A stretch of 64,000 bases of DNA from CBDCFV01 sp963664625 (lineage in GTDB: Bacteria; Chloroflexota; Dehalococcoidia; Lucifugimonadales; UBA3495). The position numbers and the translations under genes are program-made. The DNA is taken from contig OY761541.1 in NCBI GenBank assembly GCA_963664625.1, positions 2,232,001 to 2,296,000 of the forward strand, written 5' to 3'. Within the stretch, counting starts at the first letter, position 1; each line of letters opens with the position of its first letter. Of the stretch, positions 17,109 to 24,949 are shown in pieces. The notes under the pieces are model-generated. The model did not search any database and was not told the DNA's origin. It saw only the letters and a list, made by a program, of their open reading frames with translations.

Positions 17109-17492
17109 TCAACCTTGGGATTGTGCGCCCCAAGGTTTCAAACCGTGTTCCTTGGCATGAGATTCCAAGTCCAGTTGAAGCGGTGCGGGGACCGTTGGGC
17201 GCGTCAAGCCTCGTTTCCCCAACTGGTCCCATGCTACTTCGACATCTACGGCGCCAATCCCCTCGATCGCCCCCAGGCCGTCCTTCACTGACGTAACAAG
17301 ACGGGTCATGCCGAAAACGCAGCAAGGCAGCACCTTCACCGATACCCGTCCGTCGTCGGCCACTTCCACATCGGAGATCAAGCCAAGCTGTTCGACGCTG
17401 AACCTGAAATCGCAGCAACCCGCCCCCTTCAGGGACTCCATCACCTGTTCACTCAACGTTACCTTTGGATCACCCACTGTCTGTCCTCCCAA
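17109..17492 (-). CDS. MIP18/DUF59-family protein
   Basis: The 127-residue product has the DUF59 core seen in Fe-S assembly factors and PaaD: an N-terminal helix (VTLSEQVMESLKG), LGLISDVEVADDGRVSVKV, then CCVFGMTRLVTSVKDGLGAIEGIGAVDVEV. The CC pair replaces the usual TxxGCP motif. It begins 20 bp after the amidohydrolase stop, so the two are probably co-transcribed. It may mature an Fe-S or metal site in a nearby enzyme, but which is unknown. Confidence 0.75.
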   Translation of the reverse strand: MGGQTVGDPKVTLSEQVMESLKGAGCCDFRFSVEQLGLISDVEVADDGRVSVKVLPCCVFGMTRLVTSVKDGLGAIEGIGAVDVEVAWDQLGKRGLTRPTVPAPLQLDLESHAKEHGLKPWGAQSQG

Positions 17493-17512
17493 GGATTAAG
17501 GAAGCGTTGCTT

Positions 17513-18565
17513 CTACCGCGAAGACCAGGGTTCAGCCAGTCCATTTGCCCGGCGCTTGGCGAACTCGTCATTGCTGATCTTCTGCTGGATGGTTTCAATA
17601 TCCATTCCGTGCAACCGGGCCAGGTTGCCCCCAAGAATCTTCTGTTTAATCTCCGTGGTGAGTTGGGGGTAGCCGTATCCGTCGGTCAGGTCCTGGGGCA
17701 TCTGGAATTCCCAGAATGCTTTCAGCGGCCATTGGGGGTGCCACAGCGGGACCTCGGAGCCGGATATTATCTTGTCCGGGCCGCCCCAGAACAGCAGTTT
17801 CCCCAGTACCTCGGCGAACCACCTGGGCGCCTTGCCGATGAAATTCAGCGTGGCCGCCAAGGAGACATAGACGTTGGGGAACCTTACTATCTGCCAGCAT
17901 ATCTCGTCTATAAATGGCAGGCCCGGATGGAAGATCACGAAATTGAGGTCGGGAAATGATGCGGCGGCTTGGTCGATGTCGAAAACCTGGGTGCCCTCGG
18001 TGGGCTGAGGCCCCAGGGGCACTCCCTTATGCACCGCGATCAAGTTGATGCCCAGTTCCCTGGCTTTTTCATAAACCGGGAAAGCCACCCTGGGGTCATC
18101 CATTCTCCAAGGGAACGGCGAGCCGAAGTCGTAGCGTATGTTGTAAAACTTGAACGCTTTTGCCCCGTACTCCTTGACCTGGAGTTCCATCAGGTCCAGT
18201 GCTTTGTCTCCCTCCAGCGGGTTCACAGTGCCCCAGGTAATCACTCTGTCCGGGTACCTCTTGGCCATTTCGGCGCATCTCTCCCAGTCCGACAGGCCAT
18301 CATGGAAGAAGTCGGTCAAAGGCAGAGGTTGCGCTATCAATATATCCGTATCACTTTCGGCGAACACGGTATTGGCTATTGTATCTATGTCCCAGTTCAG
18401 CAAAAACTCCTCTTGTGGGAGAATCTTCTCACCGGGAGGAGTCAAAGCCGCGTGGAAGCCGTAAAGGTGATTGTTGAATAACTCCCCGCCTGAATTTTTC
18501 ACATTTGAGGCATCCATGTTGTAGAGGTGAGTAACCGCATCGAAAACAAAAGCATCACCAATCAT
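17513..18565 (-). CDS. Amidohydrolase-2 family metal-dependent hydrolase or decarboxylase
   Basis: The 350-residue protein fits the PF04909 TIM-barrel family (ACMSD, gamma-resorcylate decarboxylase and relatives). Visible are FDAVTHLYNMD near the N-terminus, in place of the usual DxHxH; VKEYGAKAFKFYN; the histidine strand INLIAVHKGVPLGP; FVIFHPGLPF; and GGPDKIISGSEVP near the C-terminus. The first metal motif keeps only one histidine (TH-L-Y), so metal binding may be altered. It leads a two-gene unit with the DUF59 protein. A role on aromatic acids or small amides fits the neighbouring HpaB gene, but substrate is not determined. Confidence 0.8.
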   Translation of the reverse strand: MIGDAFVFDAVTHLYNMDASNVKNSGGELFNNHLYGFHAALTPPGEKILPQEEFLLNWDIDTIANTVFAESDTDILIAQPLPLTDFFHDGLSDWERCAEMAKRYPDRVITWGTVNPLEGDKALDLMELQVKEYGAKAFKFYNIRYDFGSPFPWRMDDPRVAFPVYEKARELGINLIAVHKGVPLGPQPTEGTQVFDIDQAAASFPDLNFVIFHPGLPFIDEICWQIVRFPNVYVSLAATLNFIGKAPRWFAEVLGKLLFWGGPDKIISGSEVPLWHPQWPLKAFWEFQMPQDLTDGYGYPQLTTEIKQKILGGNLARLHGMDIETIQQKISNDEFAKRRANGLAEPWSSR

Positions 18566-18814
18566 GACGTTGCCCTTCCCAACCGTGCAACGATTTGCAA
18601 CACTAACTTAAATAGGCACGGCTAACGAGCGGTATTATAGATACCGGCCTACACCTCAGCAAGTTTCCTACTGTGTCCCGTCGCTGTCCCGTGTGTAAGT
18701 TGACCGTCTAATTCTTTGAGCGAGTGGCCGTTGCCTTGGCATCCCAAAGAATGTACGATTCCCCAAGACTCGGCTGGATCGAAATCGCCAGTCCGAATAT
18801 GAATGGAGGCACTC

Positions 18815-19132
18815 ATGTACGTTATTATTGCGCCCATACAGATCAAGGAAGGGCACCGGGAAGAGTTCATAGAAGCCATGCTCGACGACGCCAGAGGGTC
18901 GGTAAACGACGAGCCGGGCTGCCTGCGGTTCGACGTAATCCAGGACGCCGGCGACCCTCACCGCATCTGGCTCTACGAGGTCTACGAGGATGAGGCTGCC
19001 TTCCAAGCCCATACCCAGGCGCCCCACTTCATCAAGTGGCGGGACGCTACTCAGGACCTCCGTGTCGAGGGTATTCAGGGGGCCGCCCGCGGCAGCACCA
19101 ACATCTGGCCTCCCGATGCGGAGTGGAAGTAA
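18815..19132 (+). CDS. Antibiotic biosynthesis monooxygenase (ABM) domain protein, copy 1
   Basis: The 105-residue ferredoxin-like alpha+beta protein matches PF03992: MYVIIAPIQIKEGHREEFIEAML, PGCLRFDVIQD, and WLYEVYEDEAAFQAH with the typical H. Such dimers are cofactor-free quinone-forming monooxygenases or quorum-signal enzymes such as LsrG. ATG at 18815 is preferred over 18803 because GGAGG (18805-18809) is its ribosome site. A near copy follows 62 bp downstream. Confidence 0.85.
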   Translation: MYVIIAPIQIKEGHREEFIEAMLDDARGSVNDEPGCLRFDVIQDAGDPHRIWLYEVYEDEAAFQAHTQAPHFIKWRDATQDLRVEGIQGAARGSTNIWPPDAEWK

Positions 19133-19194
19133 CGGCCCTTCACCGGTTCAAAGAGCAACTCCGCTTTCCATATCCAACACAAGGAGATTGACTG

Positions 19195-19518
19195 ATGTAC
19201 GTGATCATCGCGCCAATCCAGATTAAAGAGGGTGTGAAGGAGCAATTCCTGGAAGCAATGCTCCCCAACGCCCAAGGAGCGGCCAACACCGAACCGGGTT
19301 GCCTGCGGTTCGACGTTATCCAGGACGCCGGCGACCCCAACCGTGTCTGGCTTTACGAAGTGTACGTTGACGAAGCCGCGTTCCAAGCCCACCAACAAGC
19401 GCCCCACTACCTGAACGCCATAGGCACCATCCAATCGCTGCGCGAAGAGTCGTCGGGACTCCAAGGCGCGGCGAGAGGCAGCACCAACATCTGGCCCTCC
19501 GACGCCGAATGGAAGTAG
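19195..19518 (+). CDS. Antibiotic biosynthesis monooxygenase (ABM) domain protein, copy 2
   Basis: The 107-residue tandem duplicate of the preceding gene shares the opening MYVIIAPIQIKEG and the ending GAARGSTNIWP-DAEWK. AAGGAG lies a few bases before the ATG. Differences concentrate in the central helix and near the C-terminus (YLNAIGTIQSLREESSG against FIKWRDATQDLRVEG), where substrate contacts are likely. The copies may form a heterodimer or handle different substrates. Confidence 0.85.
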   Translation: MYVIIAPIQIKEGVKEQFLEAMLPNAQGAANTEPGCLRFDVIQDAGDPNRVWLYEVYVDEAAFQAHQQAPHYLNAIGTIQSLREESSGLQGAARGSTNIWPSDAEWK

Positions 19519-19607
19519 GGGAGCGTCCCCAACCGTTGTGGATGGTACAATAGAATCCTGCACTTGGCGTTAGCCGCCGCCAACCCCGGCGATGGTGCGC
19601 CAATCAT

Positions 19608-19681
19608 GGGCCGTTAGCTCAGTTCGGCAGAGCACCGGACTTTTAATCCGGGTGTCGTGGGTTCGATCCCCACACGGCCCA
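19608..19681 (+). tRNA. tRNA-Lys (anticodon UUU)
   Basis: The acceptor stem GGGCCGT (19608-19614) pairs with ACGGCCC (19674-19680), with discriminator A. The D arm (AGCTC...GAGC), the anticodon stem CCGGA...TCCGG with loop CTTTTAA (anticodon TTT) and the T arm (GTGGGTTCGATCCCCAC) are all present. The 3' CCA is not encoded. An AT-richer CBS-HEPN gene lies immediately downstream. Confidence 0.97.
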
Positions 19682-19770
19682 CATTTTTCGTGCTTGGTAT
19701 CGACATCACGCGCTAAGGTGCCTTCTGTCAGGTGTCGGTCAATTACTCGCAAGGGTTGTGGAGAGTTGCT

Positions 19771-20859
19771 ATGGCAGGAAAAGAGTACTTAGAGGCCATC
19801 CGTACCGAATTGGACTCCGGGCGCTATCAAAACAGGATGGGCGAGAGCTTGCTTCGGGCCTTTGGCTATGTCAGGAGGAGAGCTACGGCCATTCAGGAGA
19901 TCAACGAAACGCTAGATGAGCTTGGATTGGTGGCACATCCTCCAATCACGACAGAGATGCCGCTCAAAAAACCTCGCATCCGCTTCCGGCTTAAGTCCAC
20001 AGACGAGGCCACTACGACTGAGGTTACCTATGACCTAGAAACACCTGATGCCAACGGCTTAGACTCCCCGTTTCAGGACATAGAGGAACAGGACACAGAG
20101 GACAGCGACTACAATCTGCCTGAGCCTGCCTTTAGCATTTCTGAGTTGGCGTCAGCAAATACAGATGTCGAGTGCATCTCTCCTAATGAGTCCATACAGA
20201 CAGCCTATACAACAATGCTCCTCCGCAAATTTTCGCAATTGGTGGTGGCCGATTCCTCGAAACCCATGCAGCAAGATATAAAGGGCATCGTTTCGTTTCA
20301 TTCAATGACTATGTCTCTGATGAATGGCAATCCCAATACTGTAGGCGATTGTATCGACAAAGACGTTACAATTGTTCAGAGTGATGCCGACTTAAAGTCA
20401 GTGGTCAGTCAGTTGAGTGTAAAAGATGTCGTGTTAGTGGTCGGTCGAGACAAGAAGCTCCAAGGAATTGTTACGGCATGGGACCTGGCTGAAGAATTCG
20501 CGCAGTTAGTCGACCCTTTCAAGCGAATAGGCGAAATTGAAGAGCGTCTGCGGACTCTACTTAAAAAGCGATTAGGGAAAGAGAAGGTAGTCAAGTTCCT
20601 AACAGATCGCGGCCTCTCAAACGATGGCTCAATCGCTGAGATCGATGAATTGACAATGGGAGAACTACAGAGAGTGCTGGAGGCCCCCCCAAATTGGGAT
20701 GCGCTTGATCTGCCCCTAGACAGAGTTGTCTTTATTGGAGATTTAGACAAAGCACGAGGCTATCGAAATCGGCTAATGCATTTTAGGGACCCACTCGACA
20801 AAGCTGAAATGATGCAACTCACCAACTTCTGCGATATGGTGCGCGTGATACAGTTGTAG
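19771..20859 (+). CDS. CBS-domain protein with C-terminal HEPN-type RX4H motif
   Basis: The 362-residue product has a ~110-residue N-terminal domain of unknown type, a CBS pair (residues ~125-245; LASANTDVECISPNESIQTA, DVVLVVGRDKKLQGIVTAWDLAEE) and a C-terminal helical domain. Near its end, RNRLMH (residues 332-337) fits the HEPN RNase signature RX4-6H, in the usual context of a final helix pair. CBS domains bind adenine nucleotides, so a nucleotide-gated RNase is a reasonable guess, not shown. GGAGAG before ATG 19771 supports this start over GTG 19732. The gene is AT-richer than its surroundings and sits beside tRNA-Lys, as integrated cargo often does. Confidence 0.65.
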   Translation: MAGKEYLEAIRTELDSGRYQNRMGESLLRAFGYVRRRATAIQEINETLDELGLVAHPPITTEMPLKKPRIRFRLKSTDEATTTEVTYDLETPDANGLDSPFQDIEEQDTEDSDYNLPEPAFSISELASANTDVECISPNESIQTAYTTMLLRKFSQLVVADSSKPMQQDIKGIVSFHSMTMSLMNGNPNTVGDCIDKDVTIVQSDADLKSVVSQLSVKDVVLVVGRDKKLQGIVTAWDLAEEFAQLVDPFKRIGEIEERLRTLLKKRLGKEKVVKFLTDRGLSNDGSIAEIDELTMGELQRVLEAPPNWDALDLPLDRVVFIGDLDKARGYRNRLMHFRDPLDKAEMMQLTNFCDMVRVIQL

Positions 20860-21327
20860 CGAAGCCACAATTCAGCTTTTGAGAAAACCCAACCGAAGCA
20901 GACTTCAAATTTACCGAACTCTTGCAAGGGAAACGTAGATAGCCAGAGCTAGTTCCTATTACTGCTGGACTCACACCACTATATTGCGATTGCGACCTCC
21001 CACCGAAAGGTTCGCAATACGGTACATTTAGATCCACGACCCCCGGCCAACAAGCACCATAGAAAATACCCAACGTCCCGGCACTGCGCCTTGATCCCCT
21101 CAACCGTCCCTCTGCCGTGGTGATACACCTTGCCGTTGCCCTTGACACTACATACAGCCCATGTAGTCCAGATTGGCTCATGGAGTGGCCTTGACGGCTC
21201 CGACGGTAACCCACGCCCGAAATTCATCCATAAATAGTCGCACCCGTATCAGGGCGCGCCCGTGGTCGGGGAAGGCCGGGGCATTTAGGGAAAACCGTGT
21301 ACAATGGGCAAATCAACGGAGGGAGCT
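20860..21327. other. Intergenic region after the CBS-HEPN gene
   Basis: No gene with supportable homology is seen. Two overlapping minus-strand frames (up to 131 codons) lack ribosome sites and resemble no family I know; they could be remnants of acquired DNA. No copy of the tRNA-Lys 3' end, which would mark an attachment site, was found by eye. The end supplies the GGAGGGA ribosome site of the GMC gene. Confidence 0.4.
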
Positions 21328-22881
21328 ATGCCCATGAAATACGATCACATAGTTGTCGGCGGCGGCACGGCCGGCTGCATCGTGGCCGCCCGTTTGTCCG
21401 AGGACCCGGAGCGCTCGGTGCTGTTGCTGGAAGCCGGCCCCGACTTTCCCGACTTCAGTCAATTGCCCGATATGCTCAAGCTGGGTTGGGGCTCGGTGAA
21501 CTTGGAGGCCCGCGCCGCCGGGTCTCCCTATAACTGGTCCTTCACCGGTACGGCCACATCGGAGCAAGAGCCGATGCCCGTGCCGCGCGGCAAGGTGATG
21601 GGAGGCTCCAGCGCCATCAACGGCCAGACCTTCATCCGCGGCGCACCCGAGGACTACGATACTTGGGCGTCCTGGGGCAACGACGGCTGGGCTTACATCG
21701 ACTGCCTGCCCTACTTCCGCAAGCTGGAGAACGATGCCGATTTTCACGACGACTTCCACGGTACCGACGGCCCGGTCCCGGTGCGCCATCATCACCGGGA
21801 GACTTGGCCGGCCACACAGGAGGCCTTCTTCCAAGCCGCCACTGCCGCCGGATACCCCTTCCATCCCGACGTGAACCACCCTGAGGCCACTGGCATCAGC
21901 CTGCGCGCCGAAAACAACATCGACGGCGTGCGGATGAGCATGGCCTTAGCCTACATCGACCCGGTGCGTCACCGTCTGAACCTGACCATCCGCCCCAACG
22001 TCCAAGTCAACCGGGTGGCGCTGGAAGACGGCCCGGACGGCAAGCGCGCCGTCGGAGTCGAGGTGGAGAGCGGCGACGAAACTTTCATGGTGGATGGTGG
22101 TGAGATTATCCTATGCGCCGGTGCGGTGGCCTCTCCGCAACTGCTGATGCTGTCCGGCCTCGGCCCCGCAGACCAACTTGGAGCGCAAGGCATTCCGGTA
22201 GCGGTAGAACTGCCCGGCGTCGGACAGAATATGCGCGACCATCCCAATGTGACCGTCCGGTTCATGGTCAACGAAAACGTTCCCGTGGACCCCAATGCCA
22301 TGCGGGCCCTACGGCTGCGCTACACTGCCTCCGGCTCCGATACGCCCCACGACATGATCCTGTCGCCGGCGTCCCTGAACACGGTGGTCCGGGACGACAA
22401 TCCTGCCCATACCGTCAACTGCGGACTGTACCTCGCATCAGGCAAGGGAGAGTTGCGCTTGGTGTCCGCCGACCCGCACACGCCGCCAAGCATGGACTAC
22501 CGGTACTTGGAAGAGGACTGGGACCGGGAGCGGCTGCGGGAGAGCGTCCGCCTCTGTGTGTCCCTGTTGCAACACAGCGCCTACAATGGCATCATCGACG
22601 AAATAGTCTCCCCGACGCCCGCCGACCTGGAGACCGACGGGTCACTGGATGCTTGGCTGCGCCGCAACGTCAGCACCTCCTACCATATCTCCGGCACCTG
22701 CAAGATGGGCCTCACCAGCGACCCCATGGCCGTTGTCGACCAGCAACTGCGAGTCCGAGGCGTCTCCAATCTCCGCATCGCCGACGCCTCCATAATGCCC
22801 GACGTGACCCGCGCCAACACCAACGTAACCACGATGATGATTGCCGAGCGAGTCGCCGACTTCATCAAGGCGGGTAATTGA
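21328..22881 (+). CDS. GMC-family FAD-dependent oxidoreductase (choline dehydrogenase-like)
   Basis: The 517-residue flavoprotein shows the N-terminal FAD-binding motif VVGGGTAGCIVAARLSED, the GMC signatures GGSSAINGQTFIRG and GAVASPQLLMLSGLGP, and the C-terminal catalytic region YHISGTCKMG with the active-site His, followed by RANTNVTT. The family oxidises alcohols to aldehydes or ketones. ATG 21328 is supported by GGAGGGA ten bases before; ATG 21304 and 21334 are alternatives. The gene stands alone, so substrate is unknown; it fits the oxidative catabolic theme of the window. Confidence 0.9.
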   Translation: MPMKYDHIVVGGGTAGCIVAARLSEDPERSVLLLEAGPDFPDFSQLPDMLKLGWGSVNLEARAAGSPYNWSFTGTATSEQEPMPVPRGKVMGGSSAINGQTFIRGAPEDYDTWASWGNDGWAYIDCLPYFRKLENDADFHDDFHGTDGPVPVRHHHRETWPATQEAFFQAATAAGYPFHPDVNHPEATGISLRAENNIDGVRMSMALAYIDPVRHRLNLTIRPNVQVNRVALEDGPDGKRAVGVEVESGDETFMVDGGEIILCAGAVASPQLLMLSGLGPADQLGAQGIPVAVELPGVGQNMRDHPNVTVRFMVNENVPVDPNAMRALRLRYTASGSDTPHDMILSPASLNTVVRDDNPAHTVNCGLYLASGKGELRLVSADPHTPPSMDYRYLEEDWDRERLRESVRLCVSLLQHSAYNGIIDEIVSPTPADLETDGSLDAWLRRNVSTSYHISGTCKMGLTSDPMAVVDQQLRVRGVSNLRIADASIMPDVTRANTNVTTMMIAERVADFIKAGN

Positions 22882-22977
22882 ACGCAGATGCGGTCGACAA
22901 GAATGAGGTAGGATGGGGCTGTTCGTTTGTTGGGAATAATTGTCTCGTGAACTCCATCCTGAAAGGATGGGGTTGAA

Positions 22978-23625
22978 GTGAGGGCGCTGTTGCAAGAAGA
23001 AAGTCAGCTGCGGATCCAATGGGTGTACTCCTCCACCAGCAACCAGGAGTTGGAGGAGAGATACAACCAGTGGGCCACCGAATACGAAAGGGACATGGCC
23101 GAAGAGTTCGTATGGCACTCACCCGAGAGGGCAGCTAACCTGTTCGCCAAGCATGTTGCGACCGAGGCGAGGATCCTGGACGCGGGGGCCGGCACCGGGT
23201 TGGTGGGAGAATGCTTGGCGCGGTTGGGTTACCGGGACCTGTACGCCATGGACCTGTCCCTGGGGATGCTGGAGGAAGCCCGCCGCAAGGACCTCTACAA
23301 GGAGTTCCACCAGATGACGCTGGGCGAGGAGTTGGGTTTCGAGACCGACTCTTTCGACTCGGTAATCAGCGTGGGGGTGTTTACCACCGGGCACGCCCCG
23401 GCCCACGCCTTCGACGAACTGGTCCGGATCACCAAGCCGGGCGGGATGATCGTTTTCAGCCTGCGGACCGACCTTTACGAGGAAGGCGGGTTCAAGGAGT
23501 ACCAAGCTGGCTTGGAAGAGGCGGGCAAGTGGAAACTGGCCGAGCTGTCGGACACGTTCCATCCTTTGCCCAAGGGTGAGCCGGAGGTTGTCCACCGCAT
23601 CTGGGCTTACCGGGTTACGGCGTAG
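22978..23625 (+). CDS. SAM-dependent class I methyltransferase
   Basis: The 215-residue product has motif I (ILDAGAGTGLVGECLA), the acidic end of strand 2 (LYAMDLSLGMLEEA), motif III-like FDSVISVGVF and LVRITKPGGMIVF, all diagnostic of a Rossmann methyltransferase. The opening YNQWATEYERDM resembles the WBSCR27-like small-molecule group. It starts on GTG with an AAGGATGGGG site. The target is unknown. A dRS3-like palindrome lies 58 bp downstream. Confidence 0.85.
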   Translation: MRALLQEESQLRIQWVYSSTSNQELEERYNQWATEYERDMAEEFVWHSPERAANLFAKHVATEARILDAGAGTGLVGECLARLGYRDLYAMDLSLGMLEEARRKDLYKEFHQMTLGEELGFETDSFDSVISVGVFTTGHAPAHAFDELVRITKPGGMIVFSLRTDLYEEGGFKEYQAGLEEAGKWKLAELSDTFHPLPKGEPEVVHRIWAYRVTA

Positions 23626-23682
23626 GGGCTATCACTAGACCAACCAGCCCTGCGGACGTCTTGTAGACGGCCAATGCTATGG

Positions 23683-23702
23683 ATTCCCGCCTTCGCGGGA
23701 AT
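23683..23702. repeat. dRS3-like palindrome, copy 6
   Basis: ATTCCC-N8-GGGAAT, common loop GCCTTCGC, between the methyltransferase and nadA ends. Confidence 0.85.
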
Positions 23703-23730
23703 GACGGTTGGATGGCGCGGGAAAGGCAGT

Positions 23731-24939
23731 TTACCGCAGGGCCAGCATACGGTCGAGGGCCACCTGCGCTTCCCGTTGAATCTGCTCCGGCACGGTTATC
23801 TGGTTGATGACCTGGCCTTCCATCAGACCTTCCAGCACCCAGAGGACGTAGGCCGGGTGAATGCGGTACATGGTGGAGCAGGGGCAGATCACCGGGTCAA
23901 GGCAGAACACCGTTTTGTCGGGATTGTTGAGCGCCAACCGGTTGACCAGGCTGATCTCGGTTCCCACGGCCCACTTGCTGCCAGCGGGGGCCTCGTTGAT
24001 GGCCTTGCGGATGAACTCGGTGGAGCCGTTCATGTCCGCGGCCTGCACCGTCTCCATGGTGCATTCGGGATGGACCAGAACGTTCACGTCGGGATAACGT
24101 TCCCGGGCGGCCTGAATCTGCTTGACGGTGAAGCGGGTGTGGACCGAGCAATGGCCCTGCCACAGGACCATTTTGGCGTCGCGCAGTTGCTCCGGTGTGT
24201 TGCCGCCCAACCGCTTGAAGGGGTTCCACACCACCATCTTGTCCAAGGGTATGCCCAGCTTCAGGGCAGTGTTGCGCCCAAGGTGCTGGTCGGGAAGGAA
24301 CAGGATGCGCTCTCCCTGCTGGAAACCCCATTCCAGGACCGCGGTGGCGTTGGAGGAGGTGCATACCGCGCCACCGTTGCGACCACACAGGGCCTTGATG
24401 CCGGCAATGGAGTTCATGTAGGTGACAGGAATAATGCCGCCGTGGTCTCCCAGGATGTCCTGCAGGTCTTCCCAGCCGTCTTCCACGTCGTCCATCGGCG
24501 CCATGTCGGCCATGGAGCAGCCGGCGGTGATGTTGGGGAGGATCACCTTCTGGTGGGGAGCGCAGAGGATACAGGCGGTCTCGGCCATGAAGTGGACGCC
24601 GCAGAACAGAATGTACTCGGCATCGGGAAGATTGGCGGCTTCTTGGGACAGCAGGAAGGAGTCGCCCTGGAAGTCGGCGTACTTGATGACCTCTTCCCGC
24701 TGGTAGTGGTGCCCCAGCACGGTGACCGAGGGGCCGAGCCTCTCCCTGGCCGAGTGGATGCGCTGGTCCAGTTCCTCGGGACTCAGGTGCAGGTAGTCGG
24801 GTGAGATCCTCTGCCAGCGAACGTTTACCGCCAACTCCTCCGCAAGGGACTTGGCGGGCAGTTCGTCTTCCGGCTTGCAGAAGGCCGCATGTTCGATTTC
24901 CGTGATGGGAATGGTTGCCGGGCGAGTCCTGGTAGCCAT
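23731..24939 (-). CDS. nadA: Quinolinate synthase NadA
   Basis: NadA condenses iminoaspartate with dihydroxyacetone phosphate to quinolinate in de novo NAD synthesis, using a [4Fe-4S] cluster held by three cysteines. The 402-residue product shows GHHYQREEV, FCGVHFMAETACILCA, LPNITAGCSMADMA, CTSSNATAVLEW, HPECTMETV and the last ligand region DPVICPCSTMYRI, so all three cysteine regions are present. It starts 10 bp after the miaB stop and is therefore probably co-transcribed with it. NadE is in the same window (35952); NadB and NadC are not. Confidence 0.95.
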   Translation of the reverse strand: MATRTRPATIPITEIEHAAFCKPEDELPAKSLAEELAVNVRWQRISPDYLHLSPEELDQRIHSARERLGPSVTVLGHHYQREEVIKYADFQGDSFLLSQEAANLPDAEYILFCGVHFMAETACILCAPHQKVILPNITAGCSMADMAPMDDVEDGWEDLQDILGDHGGIIPVTYMNSIAGIKALCGRNGGAVCTSSNATAVLEWGFQQGERILFLPDQHLGRNTALKLGIPLDKMVVWNPFKRLGGNTPEQLRDAKMVLWQGHCSVHTRFTVKQIQAARERYPDVNVLVHPECTMETVQAADMNGSTEFIRKAINEAPAGSKWAVGTEISLVNRLALNNPDKTVFCLDPVICPCSTMYRIHPAYVLWVLEGLMEGQVINQITVPEQIQREAQVALDRMLALR

Positions 24940-24949
24940 CTACTGCCTC

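Noticed and set aside
20819..21214. A 131-codon minus-strand frame after the CBS-HEPN gene
   Set aside because: It overlaps the end of that gene, has no ribosome site and matches no family I know; at most it is a remnant.
19608..21327. Integrated element with att sites at tRNA-Lys
   Set aside because: I searched by eye for a second copy of the tRNA 3' end downstream and found none, and there is no integrase gene, so an element boundary cannot be claimed.
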